Shown one piece after another: positions 49,808 to 57,879 of a stretch of DNA of 64,000 nucleotides. The notes beneath the pieces are model-generated. The model saw nothing but the letters and a program-made list of their open reading frames with translations. It did no database searches and had not been told where the DNA came from. The position numbers and the translations under genes are program-made. The stretch is taken from contig NZ_CP027295.1 in assembly GCF_005490785.1 (NCBI RefSeq), positions 1,674,001 through 1,738,000 of the forward strand. Reading direction: 5' to 3'. Numbering within the stretch: the first letter of the stretch is position 1; every line of letters begins with the position of its first letter. The stretch comes from Brachybacterium sp. SGAir0954. Lineage in GTDB: Bacteria; Actinomycetota; Actinomycetes; Actinomycetales; Dermabacteraceae.

Positions 49808-50483
49808 ACGGCCAGGTCATCGCCGCCCACACGGCGGCGATGACCGCGGCCTCCACGAGCAGGTACCACGGCCACGGCCCGAGCACGTCGAGCAGGCTCG
49901 GCCCGGCCGGGGCGTGCATGAGGTAGGCGTAGTTCGCGCCGCTCAGCAGGTTGCCGACGAAGGCGACCCCCGCCCAGCCGACGGTCGCCGCATAGGCGAG
50001 GCCGTAGGCGCGCCAGGTGGGCCGGAAGCCGCAGCCCCAGCACAGCACGATCGGCGCGAGCAGCGCCGTGCTGTGCCCGATCCAGTACTCGGCGAGCTCG
50101 AGCGGCGGCCACACGAAGAAGTTGACGTCCGGGGTGAGCACGGACTGCAGGTTCAGCGTGAGCCCCCAGTACCAGCTCACGGCGACCGCCCAGCGGGCCC
50201 GGGTGATGAGCGCGATCGGGGTGAGCACGCGCAGGGCGTCGGAGAAGTGCAGCGGCAGCGACTCGTCGATGTTCCAGGACCACGGGGCGAAGCCCCACAG
50301 GATCCACAGCAGGTTGTTCACGAGCAGCACCCCTCCCGCGCGGCGCAGCACCAGGTCCCGGCGCTCGGCGGGGGTGCGGCGCGCCCAGCGCACGAGCAGC
50401 ACGGCCGCCACGGCGGTGAGGGCGAGCACCACGAGATGCTCGGTGCCGTAGGGGGTCATGCGCGCGAATGGAGCGGGGGCCAC
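49791..50483 (-). CDS. TIGR02206-type (YwaF-like) integral membrane protein
   Basis: A 230-residue protein with about six hydrophobic helices. Family landmarks are EHLVVLALTAVAAVLLVRWAR, NIDESLPLHFSDALRVLTPIAL and HSTALLAPIVLCWGCGFRPTW. Its function is unknown. The GTG start at 50483 is preferred over ATG 50459 because a TAGCCT box ends 6 bases upstream; the longer form adds eight residues. It overlaps the preceding convergent gene by 17 bases. Confidence 0.82.
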   Translation of the reverse strand: MAPAPFARMTPYGTEHLVVLALTAVAAVLLVRWARRTPAERRDLVLRRAGGVLLVNNLLWILWGFAPWSWNIDESLPLHFSDALRVLTPIALITRARWAVAVSWYWGLTLNLQSVLTPDVNFFVWPPLELAEYWIGHSTALLAPIVLCWGCGFRPTWRAYGLAYAATVGWAGVAFVGNLLSGANYAYLMHAPAGPSLLDVLGPWPWYLLVEAAVIAAVWAAMTWPFTRSG

Positions 50484-50518
50484 ACCGGGAGGCTAGCTCC
50501 CCGTGCGGCCCCCGCTCC
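50470..50518 (-). terminator. Hairpin ending the fru operon, overlapping a divergent promoter
   Basis: GGAGCGGGGGCC (50470-50481) is exactly complementary to 50507-50518. It follows the fruA stop by 23 bases in its reading direction. The -10 box and start codon of the TIGR02206-type gene lie within the loop region, so one element serves two genes. Confidence 0.6.
50490..50495 (-). promoter_or_regulatory. Leaderless -10 box of the TIGR02206-type gene
   Basis: TAGCCT on the minus strand, 6 bases before GTG 50483, inside the terminator loop of the fru operon. Confidence 0.4.
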
Positions 50519-50541
50519 GGATGCGGTGGCGGCAGCGCGCC

Positions 50542-52578
50542 TCAGGCGGCGACGGCGGCGGCGGACGTGCGGGCGTGGCGTGCCTTCAGAAGCGTCACGA
50601 GCGCCGCGGAGAGCAGGGTGCCCGCGAGGATCGCGACCACGTAGCCCCACAGCGGGGAGATCGCGAAGAACACGAAGATGCCTCCGTGCGGGGCCTGCGA
50701 GCCGACGCCGAAGGCCATCGTGAGGGCGCCCGTGAGGGCGCCGCCCGCCATCATCGAGGGGATGACGCGCAGCGGGTCGCCCGCGGCGAAGGGGATCGCG
50801 CCCTCGGAGATGAAGGCCGCGCCCAGCAGCCAGGCGGTCGTGCCGTTCTCCCGCTCCACGGGGGAGTAGAGGCGGCGGGCGATCGTCGTGGACAGGGCCA
50901 TGGCGAGCGGCGGGACCATGCCGCCGGCCATGACGGCCGCCATGATCTCGAAGGACGCCTCGGTGCCCTGGGAGAGGCCCGCCGTCGCGAAGAGGTAGGC
51001 CGCCTTGTTGACGGGGCCGCCCAGGTCGAAGCACATCATGAGGCCCAGGATCGCGCCGAGCAGGATCGCGGAGGAGCCGCTCATGCCGGTGAGGGCATCC
51101 TGCAGGGTCGTCATCACCCACGCGAGCGGGCGGCCGATGGCCAGCAGCATCGCCCCGCCCACCACGGCGGAGGTCACGAGCGGGATGATCACCACGGGCA
51201 TGAGCCCCGCGAGCCAGCGCGGCGGGCGGAAGGTCGTCAGCCACAGCGCGATGAGCCCGGCGAGCAGGCCCGTCACGAGACCGCCGAGGAAGCCGGCGCC
51301 CACGAGCACCGAGATCGCACCGCCCAGGAACCCGGGCGCGATGCCCGGCCGCCCGGCGAGGCCGAAGGCGATGTAGCCCGAGAGCGCGGCGACGAGGAAG
51401 CCCATGCCGGTGTTCCCGAGCAGGAAGGCGACCGAGCCCAGGTAGAGCAGCAGGCCCGAGCGCTTCGAGAGGAGCTCGCCCGCAGCGCCGTCGTAGGTGA
51501 CGTGGCCGGGGAGGTCGGTGAGGCTGCTGCCGGTCGCGACGTCCTGCGCCACGAAGGCGACGTCGAAGCCGGCGAGCAGGAAGCCGAGCGCCATCAGCAG
51601 GCCGCCTGCGGCGACGAAGGGGATCATGTAGGAGACGCCCGTCATCACGGCCGCCTGGATCCGCTTGGGCCACGACTGCTGCTGCTCGCCGCCGGAGGAC
51701 GAGGACGCGGCGGCGGCGCCGGTCGTCGCCGGGACGCGCCGCGCGGCGGGGTCCCCGGCCGCGTCGATCGCCTCGTCGATCATCTGCGGGCCGTGGGAGA
51801 TCGCGCGCTTGACGGGATGCTCCACGAGGGGAAGGCCCGCGAAGCGGTCACGGCCCGAGATCGAGACGTCGGCCGCGACGATGAGCGCGCCCGCGCGCTC
51901 GATCTGCTCGGGCGTGAACGGGGTGATGCCGCCCGAGCCCTGCGTCTCGACGTGCAGCTCGACGCCGCGCTCCTTCGCCGCGTTCTCGAGCGACTCGGCG
52001 GCCATGTACGTGTGGGCGATGCCGGTGGGGCACGAGGTGATCGCGAGGAGGACGGGGAGGTCCTCCGCGGTCGCGTCGGCAGGGGCGGCCTCGGCCACGG
52101 GGGCGGCAGCGGGCTGCTCGCCGCGCTGGGCGGGCTCGAGCACGTCGAGCACGAGGTCCGCCGCCTCCTGCGAGGTGGTGGCGGCGCGCAGCGAGGCGAG
52201 GAACTCGGGGCGGATCAGCGCGCGGGATAGCTGGGCGAGCAGCTGGAGGTGCTGGTCGTCGGTCCCGGCGGGGGCGGAGATGCCGATGATGACGTCGGCC
52301 GGGCCGTCCTGGGCGCCGAAGTCCACCGGCTCGCTCAGGCGGATCAGGCCCAGGGCGGCCTCGTGGACCGCCTCGGTGCGGCAGTGGGGGATCGCGAAGC
52401 CGCCGGGCATGCCGGTCGCGAAGGACTCCTCGCGGGCGAGCAGGCCGGCCTCGAGACCGTCCCGCTCGCTGCGGCCGGTGGAGGCGATGAGATCGGCCAT
52501 CTGACCGATGACGGCGAGCTTGTCGCCGGCCGGTGCGACGTCCAGGCGGACGAGGTCGGCGGTGATGAGTGCGGACAT
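50542..52578 (-). CDS. fruA: PTS fructose transporter, fused IIA-IIB-IIC
   Basis: A 678-residue phosphotransferase permease that imports fructose as fructose-1-phosphate. IIA: phospho-His in FAIPHCRTEAVHEAALGL (about residue 65). IIB: phospho-Cys in ITSCPTGIAHTYMAAESLE (about 182). IIC: eight or more membrane helices from about 310 (AAVMTGVSYMIPFVAAGGLLMALGF), with GLMMCFDLGGPVNKAAYLF and the substrate motif ISEGAIPFA. It is the last gene of fruR-fruK-fruA, 74 bases after fruK, with GAAGGAGCT before the ATG. Confidence 0.95.
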   Translation of the reverse strand: MSALITADLVRLDVAPAGDKLAVIGQMADLIASTGRSERDGLEAGLLAREESFATGMPGGFAIPHCRTEAVHEAALGLIRLSEPVDFGAQDGPADVIIGISAPAGTDDQHLQLLAQLSRALIRPEFLASLRAATTSQEAADLVLDVLEPAQRGEQPAAAPVAEAAPADATAEDLPVLLAITSCPTGIAHTYMAAESLENAAKERGVELHVETQGSGGITPFTPEQIERAGALIVAADVSISGRDRFAGLPLVEHPVKRAISHGPQMIDEAIDAAGDPAARRVPATTGAAAASSSSGGEQQQSWPKRIQAAVMTGVSYMIPFVAAGGLLMALGFLLAGFDVAFVAQDVATGSSLTDLPGHVTYDGAAGELLSKRSGLLLYLGSVAFLLGNTGMGFLVAALSGYIAFGLAGRPGIAPGFLGGAISVLVGAGFLGGLVTGLLAGLIALWLTTFRPPRWLAGLMPVVIIPLVTSAVVGGAMLLAIGRPLAWVMTTLQDALTGMSGSSAILLGAILGLMMCFDLGGPVNKAAYLFATAGLSQGTEASFEIMAAVMAGGMVPPLAMALSTTIARRLYSPVERENGTTAWLLGAAFISEGAIPFAAGDPLRVIPSMMAGGALTGALTMAFGVGSQAPHGGIFVFFAISPLWGYVVAILAGTLLSAALVTLLKARHARTSAAAVAA

Positions 52579-52652
52579 GCCAGCTCCTTCACTGGTGGCC
52601 CGGGGGTGTCCCGGGGAGGGGCCGACGGCCGGGAGGCCGACGGCGGGGATGC

Positions 52653-53618
52653 TCAGAGGGCGCGGACGAGGTCCTCGCGGACGGCGACCTGGTCGGGGCG
52701 GGGGATCGTGGTGCCGGGCAGCGCCACCGCGGCGGTGCCGTAGGCGACGGCGCAGGCGAGCCGCTCGGGCTCCTCGCGGCCGCGGACCCTCGCGAGGAGG
52801 TATCCGGCGGCCGCGGAGTCCCCGGCGCCGACGGTCGAGAGGACCTCACCGGAGACGGCCGCGCAGTGCCAGGTCCCCTCCGCGGTGGCGAGCACGGCGC
52901 CCGCGGCGCCGAGGGTCACGAGCACGGCGCCGACGCCCTGGGCGTGCAGGGCGCGGGCGGCCTCCGTTACGGGGGCGAGCTCGCCCTGCTCGGCGGCGGC
53001 CTCGATCGTGGCGCCGTCGGCCCCGGTGAGCTGACCGAGCTCCTCGGCGTTCGGGGTCAGCAGGTCCGGGGCGGCGCAGCGGTCCGCCCGCCAGGCGGCG
53101 GCGAGGGCGGCGAGCGGGGCGTCGGAGGTGTCCACGCCCACCGGGACCGCGGCCTCGTGCAGCTCCTGGATGCGGCGGGCGTACCAGTCCGCGGGCAGGC
53201 CCGGGGCGAGGGAGCCGGAGAGCATGACGAAATCGCCGGGTCGGGTGGCGCCGTGGAGCGCGGTGGCGAGCGTCTCCGCCTCCGCCGGGGTCAGGGCGTG
53301 GCCGGGCTCGTTGATCTTCGTGGTCACCCCGGGCGGGGAGACGACGGTGAGGTTCGTGCGCACGGGGCCCGCGACGGGCACCGTGCGATGGGGGAGGTCG
53401 GCGCCGGCGAGCAGGGCGGTGAAGGGGTCCTGGGCGCCGGCGGGGAGCACGGCGAGAGTGTCCTCGCCGGCCTGGTGGAGGGCGCGGGAGACGTTCACGC
53501 CCTTGCCGCCCGCCTGGGTGGCGTCCTCGGCGATGCGGTGCACGCCGCCGGGGACGAGCGGGGCGGTGAGGGTGACGGTACGGTCCAGGGACGGGTTCGC
53601 GGTGAGGGTGATGATCAT
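52653..53618 (-). CDS. fruK: 1-phosphofructokinase
   Basis: A 321-residue PfkB-family kinase converting fructose-1-phosphate to fructose-1,6-bisphosphate. Seen: TANPSLDRTVTL at the N-terminus, QAGGKGVNVSRAL (substrate motif, about 37), LSGSLAPGLPADWY, LTPNAEELGQLTG and the catalytic STVGAGDSAAAGYL (Asp about 254). Its ATG overlaps the fruR stop by 4 bases, so regulator, kinase and transporter form one operon. Confidence 0.95.
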   Translation of the reverse strand: MIITLTANPSLDRTVTLTAPLVPGGVHRIAEDATQAGGKGVNVSRALHQAGEDTLAVLPAGAQDPFTALLAGADLPHRTVPVAGPVRTNLTVVSPPGVTTKINEPGHALTPAEAETLATALHGATRPGDFVMLSGSLAPGLPADWYARRIQELHEAAVPVGVDTSDAPLAALAAAWRADRCAAPDLLTPNAEELGQLTGADGATIEAAAEQGELAPVTEAARALHAQGVGAVLVTLGAAGAVLATAEGTWHCAAVSGEVLSTVGAGDSAAAGYLLARVRGREEPERLACAVAYGTAAVALPGTTIPRPDQVAVREDLVRAL

Positions 53619-54376
53619 GCGATCACGACCTCCACCCCGGTCGCCTCGAGCTCGCCGCGCAGGGCGGGGGCGAGGCCGTCGTCGGTGACGATCACGTCGA
53701 TCTCCTCGAGGTCGGCGATGCGGACGAGCCGGCGGGCGCCGGCCTTCGAGGAGTCGGCGAGGACCACACGCCGGCCTGCCTGCTGCAGGAGCGCGGTCTT
53801 CACGGCGCCCTCGGAGGGGTCCGGGGTGTAGAGGCCCTCGGCGTCGAAGCCGTTGCAGCCGAGGAAGGCGACCTCGGGGCGCAGGGCGCGGATCGCGTCG
53901 ACGGTCGCGGCGCCGACGGCGGCCCCGGTGCCCGGGCGCAGCCGCCCCGGCAGCAGGTGCACGGGCGGGCCGTCGAGGGCGAGCAGCGCCTGGGCGACGT
54001 CGAGCGCATGGGTGACCACGGCGCCGGTGCGCTCGGAGAGGTGGGGGACGAGGGCGAGGGTGCTCGTGCCCGCGTCGAGCTGCACGGCGGCCTCGGGGTC
54101 CAGCGGCAGGAGCGTCGCGGCGGCCGCGGCGATGCGCGCCTTGAGGTCGGTGCGGGTGTCGCGGCGGGAGGCGAGGTCCGGCTCGAGCACGGCGGCGGCG
54201 CGGGGGATGGCGCCGCCGTGGACGCGGGCGAGGACGCCGCGGCGGTCCAGCTGGTCGAGGTCGCGGCGCACGGTCTCGGTCGTGACCTCGAACTGCTCGG
54301 CGAGATCCGAGACGGCGACCCGGCCCTCGGTCGCGAGGGCGTCGAGGATCGCGCGGTGGCGCTGAGGGGCGTACAT
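53615..54376 (-). CDS. fruR: DeoR-family repressor of the fru operon
   Basis: A 253-residue regulator. The N-terminal DeoR helix-turn-helix is RHRAILDALATEGRVAVSDLAEQFEVTTETVRRDLDQLDRRG (about residues 6-48). The C-terminal sugar-phosphate sensor domain has LDAGTSTLALV, LGCNGFDAEGLYTPDPSEGAVKTALLQQ and VVLADSSK, as in FruR/GlpR. It is expected to release DNA on binding fructose-1-phosphate. It heads the operon, and an inverted repeat overlaps its promoter. Confidence 0.92.
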   Translation of the reverse strand: MYAPQRHRAILDALATEGRVAVSDLAEQFEVTTETVRRDLDQLDRRGVLARVHGGAIPRAAAVLEPDLASRRDTRTDLKARIAAAAATLLPLDPEAAVQLDAGTSTLALVPHLSERTGAVVTHALDVAQALLALDGPPVHLLPGRLRPGTGAAVGAATVDAIRALRPEVAFLGCNGFDAEGLYTPDPSEGAVKTALLQQAGRRVVLADSSKAGARRLVRIADLEEIDVIVTDDGLAPALRGELEATGVEVVIA

Positions 54377-54427
54377 GGGGATCGATCACCTGCGTCGTCG
54401 GAGGAGAGGGTGCTGCGGGGTGTGCCC

Positions 54428-54471
54428 ACCTTAGCCCTGAAGCCCACACAGAGCAACATGTGGATCTGTTG
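54428..54471 (-). promoter_or_regulatory. fru operon promoter with overlapping operator
   Basis: On the minus strand TTGCTC (54451-54456) and TAAGGT (54428-54433) are spaced by 17 bases, a good sigma-70 promoter. CAACA-N8-TGTTG (54454-54471) overlaps the -35 and suits a DeoR-family dimer, implying autorepression. The area is AT-rich relative to its surroundings. Confidence 0.55.
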
Positions 54472-54567
54472 TTTTATGGGGGAGTGTGCGGCGGGCGGGG
54501 CGAGCGACGAGTTCGCGGACCGCCGAACCCCTGCCGCTCGGCGCCGCGCGGTGGCAGGGTGGGTCCC

Positions 54568-55212
54568 ATGAAGATCATGATCGTCGGAGGACATGGCAAG
54601 GTCGCGCTGCTCGCGGAGCCGCTGCTCGCGAAGGCCGGCCACGAGGTGAGCGCGGTGATCCGCAACCCGGAGCATCGCGCCGAGATCGAGGAGGCGGGCG
54701 CGACGCCCGTCGTCACGGACATCGAGACGCTCGACGACTCCGGCTGGGACGCGCTGCTCGCCGGCAGCGACGCCGTCGTGTGGTCCGCGGGTGCCGGCGG
54801 CGGCGCCCCGGAGCGCACGTACCGCGTGGACCGCGACGCGGCCATCGCGTCCATGGAGGCCGCGGGGCGCCAGGGCGCCCGCCGTTACGTCATGGTCAGC
54901 TACTTCGGGGCCGGCCCCGATCACGGCGTGGACCCGGAGGACGGCTTCTTCGCCTACGCCGAGTCCAAGGCCGCGGCGGATCAGCACCTCCAGGGCACCG
55001 ACCTCGACTGGACGATCCTCGGGCCCAGCGGTCTCACCCTCGAGGAGCCCACCGGCCGCATCGACACGCAGGCCGCCGAGGGTGACACCGTGAGCCGCGC
55101 CGACGTCGCCGCCGTCATCGCCGAGGTCGTGGACCGCGAGGACACCCACGGCCGCTTCATCGCCTTCAACTCGGGCGAGACGCCGATCGCGGAGGCCGTC
55201 GGCCGCGCCTGA
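54568..55212 (+). CDS. NAD(P)-binding atypical short-chain dehydrogenase (SDR a5-like)
   Basis: A 214-residue Rossmann-fold protein. It opens MKIMIVGGHGKVALLAEPLL (the GGxGxxG-type nucleotide loop), with VVTDIETLDD, VVWSAGAGGG, a modified active site MVSYFGAGP...FFAYAESKAAADQHL (YxxxK) and DWTILGPSGLT. Such proteins often sense NADPH or reduce quinones or sugars; no substrate can be assigned. The ATG is 7 bases behind CAGGGT, possibly a weak leaderless promoter. It is divergent from fruR. Confidence 0.85.
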   Translation: MKIMIVGGHGKVALLAEPLLAKAGHEVSAVIRNPEHRAEIEEAGATPVVTDIETLDDSGWDALLAGSDAVVWSAGAGGGAPERTYRVDRDAAIASMEAAGRQGARRYVMVSYFGAGPDHGVDPEDGFFAYAESKAAADQHLQGTDLDWTILGPSGLTLEEPTGRIDTQAAEGDTVSRADVAAVIAEVVDREDTHGRFIAFNSGETPIAEAVGRA

Positions 55213-55228
55213 GCCCACCCGCACAGGA

Positions 55229-55264
55229 GAGAGGGCCCCGCACCGTCCGGTGCGGGGCCCTCTC
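55229..55264. terminator. 16-bp stem bidirectional terminator
   Basis: GAGAGGGCCCCGCACC (55229-55244) pairs perfectly with 55249-55264 across a 4-base loop. It sits 17 bases after the SDR stop and 22 bases from the convergent DUF808 stop. Confidence 0.75.
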
Positions 55265-55285
55265 CCTTCGCTCAGGGCTCCGGGC

Positions 55286-56287
55286 TCAGTGGTCGGTGCG
55301 CGGGGCGGCCCCCGCCGCCTCGTCGGTGCCCGCCGCGCCGTGCTCGGACGATCCGCCGTGCTCCTTGTTGCCGAAGGGCAGCACGTGCAGCACCGCGACG
55401 ATGATCGCGCCCCACACGAGCCCCAGCACGAAGCTGAAGAACGTGTTGACCAGCCAGGCGAGCGCCGCGCCCACGCCCGGGACGCCCGCGACGGCCTCCT
55501 CGAGGTGGTGGACCAGGCCGTAGGGCTGGGCGAGACCGAAGTTGTGCAGGCCCTCGAGGATGATGTGGCCGCCCACCCACAGCATCGCGACCATGCCGAC
55601 GTAGCTGATGACGGTCATGACCACCGGCATCGCCCGCACCAGCGCCTCGCCGAGCTTCTGGCTGCCCTTCCGCTCGCGGCGGGACAGGGCCAGGCCCACG
55701 TCGTCCATCTTCACGAGCAGCGCGACCGCGCCGTAGACGGCGACCGTCATGAGGATGCCGACGGAGGCGAGGATGATCGCGCGCATCCAGATCGAGTCCG
55801 CGTCGATCGAGTTCATGGAGATCACCATGATCTCCGCGGAGAGGATGAGGTCCGTGCGCACGGCGCCGGAGACGATCCCCTTCTCCGAGTCCGCCCCCTT
55901 CGCCGCGGCGGGCTGCTCCTCGTGCTCGGCGCCGGAGACGAGCTCCCAGACCTTCTCCGCGCCCTCGAAGCACAGGTAGGTGCCGCCGATCATGAGGATC
56001 GGCGTGAGCGCCCACGGCGCGAGCCACGAGAGCAGCAGCGCGATCGGCAGGATGATCACGAGCTTGTTGATGAACGAGCCCCGGGCGATCCGCCAGATGA
56101 TCGGCAGCTCGCGGGAGGGATTCAGCCCCTTCACGTACTGCGGGGTGACGGCGGCGTCGTCGATGACCACGCCGGCCGCCTTCGCGGACGCCTTCGCGCT
56201 CGCGGCGGCGACGTCGTCCGTGCTCGCGGCCGCCATCTTCGCGATCGCGGCCACGTCGTCGAGCAGTGCAGCCAGGCCTCCGGCCAT
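55286..56287 (-). CDS. DUF808 (YedI-like) membrane protein
   Basis: A 333-residue inner-membrane protein. It opens MAGGLAALLDDVAAIAKMAAASTDDVAAAS, the family hallmark, followed by DDAAVTPQYVKGLNPSRELPIIWRIARGS and several long hydrophobic helices (about 75-100, 150-175, 180-205, 225-260, 280-305). A short His/Glu/Gly-rich tail ends it. The family is widespread and without established function. It is divergent from the MFS transporter, 153 bases away. Confidence 0.9.
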   Translation of the reverse strand: MAGGLAALLDDVAAIAKMAAASTDDVAAASAKASAKAAGVVIDDAAVTPQYVKGLNPSRELPIIWRIARGSFINKLVIILPIALLLSWLAPWALTPILMIGGTYLCFEGAEKVWELVSGAEHEEQPAAAKGADSEKGIVSGAVRTDLILSAEIMVISMNSIDADSIWMRAIILASVGILMTVAVYGAVALLVKMDDVGLALSRRERKGSQKLGEALVRAMPVVMTVISYVGMVAMLWVGGHIILEGLHNFGLAQPYGLVHHLEEAVAGVPGVGAALAWLVNTFFSFVLGLVWGAIIVAVLHVLPFGNKEHGGSSEHGAAGTDEAAGAAPRTDH

Positions 56288-56440
56288 GCGGGTCCCCCTC
56301 GGGAGTCGTCGTGCGCCGGCCCAGCTGGTCGCGGCGGCGGCTCAGGGCCACAGCGTAGTCGGTCGCCCGGCCGTAGGCTTGTCCGCGCTGCGCGCCGCCG
56401 GGGACGGCGGGGCGACGAGGAGCAGGAGGAGCGGGAGCCG

Positions 56441-57595
56441 ATGCGGAAGTGGTCCGGGGTCACGTCCCTCGCGGTGGGGATCTTCGTGCTCATCACGATC
56501 GAGGAGCTGCCGATCGGCGTGCTCCCGGTGATGTCCGCGGAGCTCGGCATCCCCGAGGGGGTCGCCGGTCTCGCGGTCACCGTGCCCGGTCTCGTCGCGG
56601 CCGCGACCTCCGTGACGACCCCCGTCCTCGTGCGGGGCCTGGACCGCCGGCTCGTGCTGGTCCTCGCGCTGCTCTGCGTCGCGGCCTCGTCGCTGCTGAC
56701 CGTCCTCGCCCCGGGCTTCGGCGTGGTCCTCGTGGCGCGGGTCCTCGCCGGGGTGTCGATCGGCCTGTACTGGGCGGTGCTGCCGATCGTCGCCGTGGGG
56801 CAGGTGGACCCCGCCCGGCACGCGACCGCCCTCACCCTCGCCTTCAGCGGCACCGGCGGCGCGCTCGTGCTCGGGGTCCCGCTCGCCACCTGGATCGGCA
56901 CCCACCTGGGCTGGCGGGAGGCCTTCGCGGTGGTCGGCGCCGCCGCCCTCGTCATGGCGCTGCTTGTCGCGGTGCTCGTGCGGCCCGTGCGGGCGGCCGT
57001 CCCCGTGACCCCGGCGATGATGCGGGAGGCCGCGCGCGAGCGCGGGGTGCGCCACGCCGTCGGCCTCACGCTCCTGCTGATCGTCGCCCAGTTCGCCACC
57101 TACAGCTACGTGAGCCCGCTGCTGCAGGAGGCGGGGGTGCCGCTCGGGCGCACGGGCCTGCTCCTGCTGCTCTTCGGGATCGCGGGGATGATCGGGAACG
57201 TCGCGATCGCCCCGGTGATCCGCCGCCGCGGCGCCCCGACCGCCGTGCTCGTCGTCGCCGCAGGGCTCACGCTCTCCCTGCTCGCGGTCGCGGTGCTGCT
57301 GCGCACCCCCGTCGCGGCCGTGCTCCTGCTGCCCACGTGGGGGCTCTTCGCGGGAGCCGCCTCCGTCACCATCCAGTCCTTCGTGGACTCCGAGGCCGGG
57401 GCGCGCGTCGAGGAGGGCACGGCGCTGGACAGCGCGGCCTTCAACGTCTCGATCGCGCTCGGCGCGGCCCTCGGCGGAATCCTCCTGGAGACCGCGGGCC
57501 GTACCGGCATGCTCGCCGTCTCGGTGCTCCTCGGCGCCGCGGGCACCGCGCTCGTCGCCCGCTACCGGGCCCGGCCCGGGCCCCGCACGGCCTAG
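56441..57595 (+). CDS. Major-facilitator-superfamily transporter (AraJ/sugar-efflux type)
   Basis: A 384-residue transporter with 12 predicted helices. The N-terminal half has LPIGVLPVMSAELGIPEGVAGLAVTVPGL and RVLAGVSIGLYWAVLPIVA, the DHA1/AraJ-like pattern of proton-driven exporters of sugars or drugs. AGGAGGAGCGGGAG precedes ATG 56441. Its stop overlaps the acylphosphatase stop on the other strand by 4 bases. The substrate is unknown. Confidence 0.88.
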   Translation: MRKWSGVTSLAVGIFVLITIEELPIGVLPVMSAELGIPEGVAGLAVTVPGLVAAATSVTTPVLVRGLDRRLVLVLALLCVAASSLLTVLAPGFGVVLVARVLAGVSIGLYWAVLPIVAVGQVDPARHATALTLAFSGTGGALVLGVPLATWIGTHLGWREAFAVVGAAALVMALLVAVLVRPVRAAVPVTPAMMREAARERGVRHAVGLTLLLIVAQFATYSYVSPLLQEAGVPLGRTGLLLLLFGIAGMIGNVAIAPVIRRRGAPTAVLVVAAGLTLSLLAVAVLLRTPVAAVLLLPTWGLFAGAASVTIQSFVDSEAGARVEEGTALDSAAFNVSIALGAALGGILLETAGRTGMLAVSVLLGAAGTALVARYRARPGPRTA

Positions 57596-57879
57596 AGCAC
57601 CCGGAAGCCCGACGGGGGAGCGGGGCGCGGTGCCCGCACCGTCACCTCGGTGCGCTCGACCCGCGCCGACGGCGGCCCGTGGCCGAGCCAGTCCACGAGC
57701 GACGCGACCTCGGCGGCCGGCCCCTCGACGTCGGCCTCGACGGTGCCTTCGAGCAGGTTCCGCACCGTCCCCGCGACACCGAGGCGCTCCGCCTCCTGCG
57801 CGGTCGCCCAGCGGAAGCCGACCCCCTGCACCCGGCCGTGCACCCGCACGACCCGGCGCAGGGCGTCGTCACCGCTCAT
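57592..57879 (-). CDS. acyP: Acylphosphatase
   Basis: A 95-residue enzyme hydrolysing acyl phosphates. The signature [35 protein letters not shown] contains the catalytic Arg (GFRW) and Asn (VRNL), and SGFRVL closes the fold. The ATG overlaps the phosphoketolase stop by 4 bases. Because phosphoketolase makes acetyl phosphate, coupled synthesis suggests that acetyl phosphate or a relative is a substrate in vivo; that is inference. Confidence 0.92.
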   Translation of the reverse strand: MSGDDALRRVVRVHGRVQGVGFRWATAQEAERLGVAGTVRNLLEGTVEADVEGPAAEVASLVDWLGHGPPSARVERTEVTVRAPRPAPPSGFRVL

